Source of the DNA: Planococcus chinensis
GTDB lineage: Bacteria > Bacillota > Bacilli > Bacillales_A > Planococcaceae
Direction of reading: 5' to 3'
Length of the DNA stretch: 64,000 bases
Assembly (NCBI RefSeq): GCF_020071995.1
Contig: NZ_JABWTK010000006.1
Span: 1 to 64,000 of the forward strand
This document shows, piece after piece, positions 17,550-24,096 of this stretch (position 1 is its first letter; each line of letters starts with the position of its first letter). The notes below the pieces were generated by a model that had not been told where the DNA came from, ran no database searches, and worked only from the letters and a program-made list of their open reading frames with translations. The position numbers and the translations under genes are program-made.

Positions 17550-17867
17550 TTAACAAGATGGGCTGAGGACGCGGCAGATTTCATTGGACAGCAGCCGGTC
17601 CATTTCGTTGCTGTTTAACGAATAATAACTCCACGTGCCGCGGTTCTCCTTGTGCAAAAGCTCCGCATTCAATAAAATCTTCAAGTGGTAGGAAAGTTTC
17701 GATTGCGGAATCGCCATTTCGTCGACCAAATCGCACACGCAGACGGAACCTCTCCGGCAAATCAGGTTGAGCAGTTCCAACCGTTTTGGATCTGCCAGCG
17801 CCTTAAACTTCTGCGCGTAGAGGTCGAGGTCCGGAGAAGAAGCAATCGGTTCAATTCTTGAAGGCAT
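17550..17867 (-). CDS. arsR: ArsR/SmtB-family metalloregulator
   Basis: A 105-aa winged-helix repressor. The metal-sensing motif CVCDL (C43, C45) lies at the start of the DNA-binding helix region, with C37 nearby in NLICRRG, the classical As(III) ligand arrangement. The recognition segment is SKLSYHLKILLNAELL. It also ends in a cysteine (LSPSC). The palindrome just downstream of its own -10 box indicates autoregulation, with release by arsenite or a related thiophilic metal. Confidence 0.88.
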   Translation of the reverse strand: MPSRIEPIASSPDLDLYAQKFKALADPKRLELLNLICRRGSVCVCDLVDEMAIPQSKLSYHLKILLNAELLHKENRGTWSYYSLNSNEMDRLLSNEICRVLSPSC

Positions 17868-17887
17868 GCAAATCCCTGCTTTCTATT

Positions 17888-17936
17888 AATCAAATTTATT
17901 TGATTTAATCATAATATAAATGAAAAGAGGGTACAA
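17888..17936 (-). promoter_or_regulatory. arsR promoter and operator
   Basis: Minus-strand TTGTAC (17931-17936) and TATGAT (17908-17913) are 17 nt apart. AATCAAAT-TT-ATTTGATT (17888-17905) is a perfect 8-bp palindrome immediately downstream of the -10, the usual place for an ArsR operator. Confidence 0.8.
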
Positions 17937-18033
17937 GCGTTTTCAGAAAATTTTATTGAATCTAGCAGGAGATAAGGCTATGGTAGTAAAAGAATAGCGT
18001 TATATACAACTGTAAAAGCCAGGAGAGAGTCCA

Positions 18034-18741
18034 TTGAAAGACCAAGTGACTGAAGTATACAATCGATTGGCCGATTACTATGCCAACCAGGCAGACGAGG
18101 CAAGCCTATATAATAGCGAATACGAGCGGCCGGCCATGATGGCTCAATTGCCGCCAGACATGAGTGGATTAACTGTTCTGGATGCAGGATGTGCAGCAGG
18201 CTGGTATAGCGAGCAGTTTCTGGTTGCTGGAGCGAAAGTGACGGCGGTGGATTTCAGTCCGGAGATGGTCAAGGCGGCCAAGAAGAGGACAAAGAGAAAG
18301 GCAGAGGTTTTTTGTCTGGATTTGGCACTCGACTTGCCCTTTGCAGATCAGTCATTTGACTTGATTATCAGTTCATTGACGCTTCATTATTTAAAAGACT
18401 GGGACAAAACACTTCAAGAGTTCAAGCGTATTTTAAAGCCAAGTGGCCAATTGCTCTTTTCGGTCCATCATCCGATGACCGATATCGAACTCTTTTCGAA
18501 AGCTCAATACTTCAACACCGAATTGCTTACCGACCACTGGACGAAAGCAGGCGAAACGTACGAAGTCCTCTTTTACCGCCGGCCGCTCAGCGATATTCTC
18601 AATAACACGCTTCGCTGCTTTTCCATCGAAAAGGTGATTGAACCAAAGCCCACTATGAAAATGAAAGAAATGGCGCCAGAGAGTTACGCACGTTTGATGA
18701 AAAAGCCGCAGTTTTTGATTTTAAAGGCCAACAAGTTGTGA
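18034..18741 (+). CDS. Class I SAM-dependent methyltransferase
   Basis: A 235-aa methyltransferase of the UbiE/Methyltransf_11 type. Motif I is VLDAGCAAGWYSEQFL (about residue 48), the acidic motif is VTAVDFSPEMV, and later motifs are LDLPFADQSFDLIISSLTLHYL and ILKPSGQLLFSVHHP. The substrate cannot be told from sequence. Translation must begin at TTG 18034, which follows AGGAGAGAG. It is a single gene at the edge of the accessory region. Confidence 0.88.
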   Translation: MKDQVTEVYNRLADYYANQADEASLYNSEYERPAMMAQLPPDMSGLTVLDAGCAAGWYSEQFLVAGAKVTAVDFSPEMVKAAKKRTKRKAEVFCLDLALDLPFADQSFDLIISSLTLHYLKDWDKTLQEFKRILKPSGQLLFSVHHPMTDIELFSKAQYFNTELLTDHWTKAGETYEVLFYRRPLSDILNNTLRCFSIEKVIEPKPTMKMKEMAPESYARLMKKPQFLILKANKL

Positions 18742-18803
18742 ACGTCATTAAAAGTTTCGCTCTATCTGACTCTCCTTGCATATAGGTATGAAGAGATAGT
18801 GAA

Positions 18804-18837
18804 ACGTTCGTAAAGTAGTATGAGACTTTTGCGAACG
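18804..18837. repeat. Imperfect ACGTTCGTAAAGT palindrome
   Basis: ACGTTCGTAAAGT (18804-18816) and ACTTTTGCGAACG (18825-18837) form an imperfect palindrome, the first of two related elements after the methyltransferase gene. A further weak stem (GTTTCGCTCTATC / GAGATAGTGAAAC) overlaps it, so it may also end transcription. Confidence 0.55.
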
Positions 18838-18866
18838 GTTTTTAGGCGGATTTCAGGTAATTTTAA

Positions 18867-18898
18867 GACGTTCGTAAAAGTGTACTTTTACGAACGTC
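18867..18898. repeat. Perfect 15-bp GACGTTCGTAAAAGT palindrome
   Basis: GACGTTCGTAAAAGT and its complement are separated by 2 nt. Half-copies (ACTTTTACGAACG or close variants) recur at 20274, 22161 and 29186, always just after a terminator in this accessory region. Confidence 0.75.
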
Positions 18899-18999
18899 AT
18901 TATTTTTAATGTCTCCTAGATTTTCCAAATTTTGATTAGTATAGTGGATAAAAGTAGATTGTCTTGAAATTTAGAATAAAAGTATGGAGGGATTTAATT

Positions 19000-19584
19000 T
19001 TGAGTACATTTATTTATATGGTAAGACACGGTGATTCTCCAAAGGAGGGAAATGAAAGAACAAGAGGATTAACAGAAAAAGGGAGAATAGATGCTCTAAG
19101 GTTAACTGCTCTACTGAGGAAGGAAGAAATTGATGTTGTCACTTCAAGTCCCTACACACGTTCCATTTTAACTGTTGAAGAATTAGCTCAACAAATAGGG
19201 AAAGAAGTTTTAGTGTTTGAAGGCTTAAAAGAAAGAATATTTTCCGCGGAAGACCAGCGAATATCTGATAAGGAATTGCTTCCCCTATTGGAAAAATCGT
19301 TTTCAAATCCAAATTATGCTTTAGAAGGAGGAGAGTCAAATGCTGATTGCCAAGGAAGGGCTATAAAAGTTTTAAAAGAATTGCTAACTATTTATAGAGA
19401 GAATAAAATTGTAATCGCTTCTCATGGGGCTGTTATGACTTTAATGATGGGCTTTTATGATAACAAATATGATTTAAATTTCTTGCACAGCACTTCTAAA
19501 CCGGATGTTTATAGAATGGAATTTAATGACCAGGAATTACTAAGTGTTCAAAGATTATGGACCGAACGCGTTGGGGGTAATTAA
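19000..19584 (+). CDS. Histidine phosphatase family protein
   Basis: A 194-aa phosphoglycerate-mutase-like phosphatase. The phosphohistidine motif is MVRHGDSP at the very N-terminus, the second arginine lies in SSPYTRSILT, and the second catalytic histidine in VIASHGAVMTLMMG. The physiological substrate is unknown. The start is TTG 19000 with GGAGGG eight nt upstream; a start at 18964 would add twelve unrelated residues. It is AT-rich compared with the parE region and marks the beginning of the accessory array. Confidence 0.85.
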   Translation: MSTFIYMVRHGDSPKEGNERTRGLTEKGRIDALRLTALLRKEEIDVVTSSPYTRSILTVEELAQQIGKEVLVFEGLKERIFSAEDQRISDKELLPLLEKSFSNPNYALEGGESNADCQGRAIKVLKELLTIYRENKIVIASHGAVMTLMMGFYDNKYDLNFLHSTSKPDVYRMEFNDQELLSVQRLWTERVGGN

Positions 19585-19712
19585 CGAAAAAGTATGGGTT
19601 TAAGTATACATATCAGTACTTATTGGTAGTTCGATAAAGAGAAGTTGAACAGCTTTATCTCACATTTTATTTAACTATTTTCACTTAGAAGAAAAAGAAA
19701 TGAGGACTTAAC

Positions 19713-20054
19713 ATGAACGAGAAGTTTGCCAAATCGCTTTATGAATCAATTGTTCAAGAAAATCTGGATTTATACAGAGAGGATTTTGAAGACACAGAAA
19801 TAGATTCGTATACGGAAGAGTATTGGATAAAAGCTATCGAGTTTTACAATAGTCTAGCAGACGAACATAGAGACATTTTAATGAAAATAATAGAACAAAC
19901 CATGGTTGATACCATATCTAATGTATTGGGAATCATTGATGGACATGTAACTCAAGCTGATGATTCGATTGAACCAAAATTATATCTTAATTCGAAAGAT
20001 ACAGAAGGAGAACTCCAAGATTCCTTTTTAGAATATGTGGAAGATCTAGGATAA
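19713..20054 (+). CDS. Uncharacterised acidic protein, 113 aa
   Basis: No assigned function. A small, acidic, mainly helical cytosolic protein (NLDLYREDFEDTEIDSYTEEYW, EHRDILMKIIEQTMVDTISN, ELQDSFLEYVEDLG). The size, acidity and solitary position among other orphan genes resemble immunity proteins of toxin systems, but that is only an impression. GAGGACTTAAC precedes the ATG. Confidence 0.65.
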   Translation: MNEKFAKSLYESIVQENLDLYREDFEDTEIDSYTEEYWIKAIEFYNSLADEHRDILMKIIEQTMVDTISNVLGIIDGHVTQADDSIEPKLYLNSKDTEGELQDSFLEYVEDLG

Positions 20055-20458
20055 AATAATTAATTCTATCCTCATAAAAACTTCAGAATCTTAATGAGTA
20101 TAAATCGAATTTCAGTTTACATACCAAAAATTGATCGGAATCTTTATAAATAGGCAGGGAGAGAATGGGCTATTCAAGCTTATTTTCTCTTTTTTTCGAG
20201 TTAGATTACATATCATGACTTATTGGAAGAGGAAAAGCTAATAAGCTTTTCTCTTTTTTGTTTGGATAACTGGACTTTTACGAACATTTTATGGCCGGGA
20301 CTAAATATTGTAGATTATTTTGTTGAGTAGTAATGAATGCTAATATAGTAGTCAATATAGACAATAGATCAAAAATCACGGGATCTAAAAATTTAATCCG
20401 AAAAATTTGAGTCGAGAGACTTTAAAGATGAAGAAGATAGCTGGGAGGAATTTCACTT
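20055..20458. other. Intergenic region with two terminators and a junction element
   Basis: No gene is visible. It holds a hairpin with AGAGAA/TTCTCT arms and T7 (about 20158-20196), a second terminator (20227-20259), and one ACTTTTACGAAC element (20274-20285). Its last part resembles the stretch at about 22200-22240. Confidence 0.6.
20227..20259 (+). terminator. Terminator
   Basis: AAGAGGAAAAGCT / AGCTTTTCTCTT hairpin followed by T residues; similar stems built on GAAGAG/CTCTTC end most genes of this array. Confidence 0.8.
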
Positions 20459-20917
20459 ATGCCAATTATTACGCATGAAATTTATATCCATGCTCCAATC
20501 AGAATTTGTTTCGATCTTGCCAGAAATGTTGATATCCATACCGAAACTACTGCTAAGACAAAAGAACGAGCGATTGCAGGAGTAACAACAGGTTTAATGG
20601 AAGAAGGAGACTGCGTAACGTGGGAAGCTATTCATTTTGGTGTGAAACAAAAGCTCACTGCTAGAATTATCGAAATGGAGAAACCTTATCGATTTACAGA
20701 TGAGATGGTGAAAGGGGCATTCCATTCCTTTACCCACACGCATGAATTTCTCAAAAAAGACAGCGGAACCATTATGAAAGACAGATTTGTTTATCGTTCT
20801 CCTCTCGGCCTTTTCGGGAAAATAGCGGACAAATTATTTTTAGAAAAATATATGAGACGATTTATCATAAACCGGGCAATTGAATTAAAGAAAATAGCGG
20901 AATATAAGGAGGTGTAG
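20459..20917 (+). CDS. SRPBCC-type lipid/ligand-binding protein
   Basis: A 152-aa START/Bet v1-like fold protein. It opens with the first-strand motif HEIYIHAPIRICFDLARNVDIHTET and has the central GDCVTWEAIHFGVKQKLTARI and FTHTHEF segments seen in coenzyme Q-binding and polyketide-cyclase-like proteins. Such proteins bind hydrophobic ligands in a helix-grip cavity. The ligand is unknown. GGGAGGAAT precedes ATG. It stands alone, with a terminator downstream. Confidence 0.8.
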   Translation: MPIITHEIYIHAPIRICFDLARNVDIHTETTAKTKERAIAGVTTGLMEEGDCVTWEAIHFGVKQKLTARIIEMEKPYRFTDEMVKGAFHSFTHTHEFLKKDSGTIMKDRFVYRSPLGLFGKIADKLFLEKYMRRFIINRAIELKKIAEYKEV

Positions 20918-20945
20918 AGTTTACATCTCAAGACTTTATCGAAAG

Positions 20946-20978
20946 GGAAAAAGCAGATAGTGCTTTTTCCTTCTTTTC
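20946..20978 (+). terminator. Terminator
   Basis: GGAAAAAGCA-GATAG-TGCTTTTTCC hairpin followed by a T-rich tail. Confidence 0.85.
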
Positions 20979-21146
20979 GTTTGGATCAACGTGCTTTTAT
21001 AAGCAGTTCTATTTCCAGTATTATCTATCTTTTGGTTTAAGTTCTAGGTATATTTAATGTATGAGTTTCGATCGGATAACTAAGAGATAAAATTTAAACT
21101 CGCAACAGAAAAACCGAATGAAGATTTTGGAACAAAGGCTAGGAGT

Positions 21147-21180
21147 TGAAAGTAACTTAAGTGCAGATAAGTTACTTTCA
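21147..21180. repeat. Array palindrome copy 1
   Basis: Perfect 13-bp arms TGAAAGTAACTTA / TAAGTTACTTTCA around 8 nt. It precedes a small membrane-protein gene. Confidence 0.85.
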
Positions 21181-21214
21181 GATGTACAAATACTTAGGAG
21201 AAGGAAGGTACTCA

Positions 21215-21367
21215 ATGGAAATATATATTGCGGCATTTTGTAGTATCTGGGTAGCATTTATACTTTATTTGCTCATTGAAAAAAAGGTGGCTAAACGAGA
21301 CAAACCACTCTTTTATTTTATTATCGCAATCCTTCTTTTTGTCATAAGCATGTCAGCACCGTACTAA
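21215..21367 (+). CDS. Two-helix mini membrane protein, 50 aa
   Basis: MEIYIAAFCSIWVAFILYLL and PLFYFIIAILLFVISMSAP form two transmembrane helices around a basic loop (EKKVAKRDK). No family recognised. AGGAGAAGG before ATG 21215 sets the start; the frame runs further upstream only through the palindrome. It sits between palindrome copies 1 and 2, in a one-gene cassette-like setting. Confidence 0.65.
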   Translation: MEIYIAAFCSIWVAFILYLLIEKKVAKRDKPLFYFIIAILLFVISMSAPY

Positions 21368-21384
21368 ACATCTTAAAAAGATTT

Positions 21385-21418
21385 TGAATGTGACTTAATA
21401 TGAATTAAGTTACATTCA
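21385..21418. repeat. Array palindrome copy 2
   Basis: TGAATGTGACTTAAT / ATTAAGTTACATTCA arms, one mismatch, 4-nt loop, 17 nt after a stop codon. Confidence 0.85.
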
Positions 21419-21462
21419 GATTGGCTTAGAGACACTTTTAGAAAGAGAGGGAGGAGAGAAGG

Positions 21463-21963
21463 ATGAACATCAATCTGCTCGAAAACGCACTTGAGAAAAA
21501 CGATGTGGAAGAAGTAGAAAGATTAATAACTGAAATTTCCTCTGATCAACATGACGAGGCAGTTCCCCTATTGATAAAGCACATTACCTTAACCGAAAAT
21601 CTAGGTATAAGAAATGCACTGGCTATTGCTTTGCGGGATATTGGAAATGAAAAAGCGATTTCTCCCCAGATTGACTTGATTAACGATCCGAAGACACTTA
21701 GAAGCAGAGGGACTTTGTTATATGCTTTGGAACCTTTTGATTGTACGGAGCATTTAGAGTCCATCGTCCAGCAGTTTGTAACGGGGAATTTTGAAGTGCA
21801 GGCCATGGCTTATCAACTCCTGGAATCCATGGATGGAAAAGTACCTGCTGAAGCCTTACTAAGATCCCTTCAAAAAGTAAAAGAGCAGCTAAACGAAATT
21901 GAAAGACAACAGGAATTACATACAAAGGTATTAGATTTTCTATTTGATTCGAATGTAACTTAA
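21463..21963 (+). CDS. HEAT-repeat protein, 166 aa
   Basis: A cytosolic alpha-solenoid protein with three or four HEAT-like repeats (AVPLLIKHITLTENLGIRNALAIALRDIG and similar blocks). Such small HEAT proteins occur as immunity proteins or protein-binding scaffolds; the function here is unknown. GGGAGGAGAGAAGG precedes ATG. The last codons (SNVT) and stop are contributed by the first arm of palindrome copy 3, so the repeat supplies the 3' end of the gene. Confidence 0.75.
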   Translation: MNINLLENALEKNDVEEVERLITEISSDQHDEAVPLLIKHITLTENLGIRNALAIALRDIGNEKAISPQIDLINDPKTLRSRGTLLYALEPFDCTEHLESIVQQFVTGNFEVQAMAYQLLESMDGKVPAEALLRSLQKVKEQLNEIERQQELHTKVLDFLFDSNVT

Positions 21964-21982
21964 TTTAAATTACGTTATATTC
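21951..21982. repeat. Array palindrome copy 3 (overlaps a stop codon)
   Basis: GAATGTAAC ... GTTATATTC arms, degenerate. The stop codon of the HEAT gene (21961-21963) lies inside the first arm. Confidence 0.7.
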
Positions 21983-21992
21983 AACTTTTTAA

Positions 21993-22098
21993 TTACATTG
22001 AGTTGACCAAAAAACTAAGCGAGATTGAACTTGCCAAAAAAATCATTTATTCAAATTACTGTTATACAAGATTTATGCGCCGGAGTTGTGAAGTCCAT
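21993..22098 (+). repeat. Duplicated degenerate element A, copy 1
   Basis: About 105 nt that closely resembles 31414-31521: both share ATTACATTGA-TTGA, then GAAATTGAGCTTGC-like and CATTCAAA-like blocks, and GGA-TTGTGAAG near the end. In one frame both copies read Y-I-(E/D)-L ... EIELA(K/Q)K, which suggests relics of the 3' end of a coding sequence. Confidence 0.6.
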
Positions 22099-22110
22099 AG
22101 CTTCCTTATC

Positions 22111-22147
22111 AGAGAAGGAACTTTACTTGAAGTTTCTTCTCTTTTTT
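22111..22147 (+). terminator. Terminator
   Basis: AGAGAAGGAACTT / AAGTTTCTTCTCT hairpin followed by T6. An ACTTTTATGAACG junction element follows at 22161. Confidence 0.8.
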
Positions 22148-22313
22148 GTTCGTAGAAATGTACTTTTATGAACGTTTTTTTGACTCCAATCCACCATCAT
22201 AATAAAGTCAGGAAATATTGGATTATTTTGGTGTGATATATAAAAGAAGAATTTGACTTGCATGTACATATAGAAACTGTTTATAAAACTATTTTGACGG
22301 GGAGTTGGTTAAT

Positions 22314-22481
22314 TTGTTCAAGTCTTATGTAAAATTTTTAGAAAAGTATAGCCTGCTAATCATTGCATTTTTTTGTTTAGTTTATTTACTTACTTCGTGG
22401 GGGGATAACTGGGTACTTACTTGGATTCTTTTGGCTGGACTGATTATTTCTCCACTTATCTTTATTTCGAACATCAACTGA
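22314..22481 (+). CDS. Two-helix mini membrane protein, 55 aa
   Basis: The start is TTG 22314 with GGGGAG nine nt upstream. The product has two hydrophobic helices (SLLIIAFFCLVYLL and WVLTWILLAGLIISPLIFI) around a short SWGDN loop. No family recognised. It is followed by palindrome copy 4, so it has the same one-gene arrangement as the 50-aa protein upstream. Confidence 0.6.
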   Translation: MFKSYVKFLEKYSLLIIAFFCLVYLLTSWGDNWVLTWILLAGLIISPLIFISNIN

Positions 22482-22521
22482 TTAAATACTCATAAACCGT
22501 AATTTAGTAGAATAGGAAAGT

Positions 22522-22555
22522 TGAATGTAACTTAAGTGCAGTTAAGTTACATTCA
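22522..22555. repeat. Array palindrome copy 4
   Basis: Perfect 14-bp arms TGAATGTAACTTAA / TTAAGTTACATTCA around 6 nt. Confidence 0.9.
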
Positions 22556-22593
22556 GCAGGATATGAAATTATAAAAAAGAAAAGAGGTACGAA

Positions 22594-23235
22594 ATGAACC
22601 TTGCTGATTTTATGAATGAGAATTTCTCCAACTTAGAATTGAAAGTTCCATTGTTTTATAACTGGGAAATCGGTATTCGCTTTGAATTAGGAGTGAATTA
22701 TGATCGGGAGAATAATAAAGAAAATAGTCCTTACCTTCAGGGGGTCTACCACAGAGCGATTAATCTGTTTGAATCCTTACATCCACAGGACGATGAAATT
22801 TTTATGGTAGCAAATGTAAACGATTATGGAGATGGTGCAACGTTTAACCGCAAGCTGCAAATCTTCTCTCGGTACGTACAGGAGAAATCCATTTTAAAGC
22901 AGTTGAAGCATGTGACTCTTCCATACGTTTATCCAGAAGATGATGAAGACGGCAAATATAAAACGCACCGTTTTATTCTCAAATGTAAAACATCCGATAT
23001 CAAATACATCCCATTGCTGAAAGCTATATGTAATAACGACATGGGAATTAAACCGAGCATCCATCATGATGTGTTCTTTATCAACATCAAAAATAAAACC
23101 GTCTTTCATGTTTACGATGATAGAGGTTGTGATCTAGTAGCCAGCTCATCTGAAACTATTAAAGGCATCTACAACAAATACAACGACTGGATATTGGGTT
23201 ACGACAGAAATAAAATAGACCAAATATTTAAATAA
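22594..23235 (+). CDS. DUF3885-family protein
   Basis: A 213-aa cytosolic protein matching the DUF3885 pattern: YNWEIGIRFELGV near the start, then SLHPQDDEIFMVANV, and a C-terminal DVFFINIKNKTVFHVYDDRGCDLVA ending in YNKYNDWILGYDR. DUF3885 genes are often found as single genes near polymorphic-toxin or immunity clusters, which fits this array, but no function is proven. GAAAAGAGG precedes the ATG. Palindromes 4 and 5 flank the gene closely. Confidence 0.8.
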   Translation: MNLADFMNENFSNLELKVPLFYNWEIGIRFELGVNYDRENNKENSPYLQGVYHRAINLFESLHPQDDEIFMVANVNDYGDGATFNRKLQIFSRYVQEKSILKQLKHVTLPYVYPEDDEDGKYKTHRFILKCKTSDIKYIPLLKAICNNDMGIKPSIHHDVFFINIKNKTVFHVYDDRGCDLVASSSETIKGIYNKYNDWILGYDRNKIDQIFK

Positions 23236-23264
23236 TCATGTCAGTTAGTAATTTTTCTGAGTTC

Positions 23265-23298
23265 TGAATGTAACTTATTGTGAAGTAAGTTACATTCA
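23265..23298. repeat. Array palindrome copy 5
   Basis: Perfect 13-bp arms TGAATGTAACTTA / TAAGTTACATTCA around 8 nt, the best consensus copy. Confidence 0.9.
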
Positions 23299-23321
23299 AA
23301 CCTTTTATTTCAATAGCTTTC

Positions 23322-23486
23322 TTACTGATTTCTAAAATCAAATTTTTCTCTAGGTACATCCAATGAATTTCCATTGATGATGACGGTATCGTTGTCTTGC
23401 CAGCTAATATCTGCAGTCTCTTCACCGTAGTTCCAGTAGATGTTTTTTACTTTGGCATTCTTGTCGTTAACTACCAGTTCGTATAC
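23322..23486 (-). pseudogene. 3' remnant of a DUF5412-like gene
   Basis: On the minus strand 54 codons run to a stop at 23322 and read VYELVVNDKNAKVKNIYWNYGEE and then ISWQDNDTVIINGNSLDVP, resembling the C-terminal half of DUF5412-type lipoprotein-like proteins. The frame is closed by a TAG just upstream and no start or ribosome site exists. It abuts palindrome copy 5 and points against its neighbours. Confidence 0.55.
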
Positions 23487-23658
23487 CTAGTTGAATTTAT
23501 TTTCTGTATACAGGTCTATAAAATTTTTTTATACTTCCGTTATTAATTCGATTCTATTTAATACGTGAATTTAAATATCAATATGAAGATTGAAAAGGAT
23601 ATTTTTCAAAGATGTATCCGTGTACTGCAAAATTAAAAATGCAAGGAGGCGAGCTGGC

Positions 23659-24078
23659 ATGAAAATATTCGTTACTGTAAAAAGTGCAAGTTCTACAAAA
23701 AAATATCTAAATCAGCGGCCTATGACTTTGCCGGAAACAATTTCTACACTACAGGAGCTTGTGGAAGAACTCGTCATACAGAACGTGAAAGCCGCTCTTG
23801 CTTCTCATGAACAAGGGAATATAATAAGCTTTTTGACAGCAAAAGACACTGAAAACCAGCTGGCAACAGGAAAAGTTGGATTTCAGTATACGTATGGCAA
23901 GCAGGAAATGGACATAGAAAAGGCATTCCAAGAAGCAGAATCCGCCTTTAGAGACGGGCTATATCGTGTGTTTATCAATGATAGTGAAGTAATGGAATAC
24001 AAAGAAACGATTACACTTAACGAAAACGACACTCTGGTTTTTATGCGGTTGACTATGCTGGCAGGAAGACTATGGTGA
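23659..24078 (+). CDS. Ubiquitin/MoaD-like beta-grasp protein paired with a DUF4132 protein
   Basis: A 139-aa protein with a first strand MKIFVTVKSASS, a helix (about residues 24-47), an insertion, and a C-terminal segment VFINDSEVMEYKETITLNEN-DTLVFMRL ending TMLAGRLW. That last segment follows the MoaD/ThiS pattern (V-N-x ... L-x-x-x-D-x-V-x-F ... GG), but the end is AG followed by RLW instead of terminal GG. The beta-grasp call is my inference from pattern; no homologue was searched. AAGGAGG lies 9 nt before ATG 23659. The DUF4132 gene begins 18 nt downstream, so the two form one operon. Confidence 0.6.
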   Translation: MKIFVTVKSASSTKKYLNQRPMTLPETISTLQELVEELVIQNVKAALASHEQGNIISFLTAKDTENQLATGKVGFQYTYGKQEMDIEKAFQEAESAFRDGLYRVFINDSEVMEYKETITLNENDTLVFMRLTMLAGRLW

Positions 24079-24096
24079 GCCAAAGGGGGAAACGGG

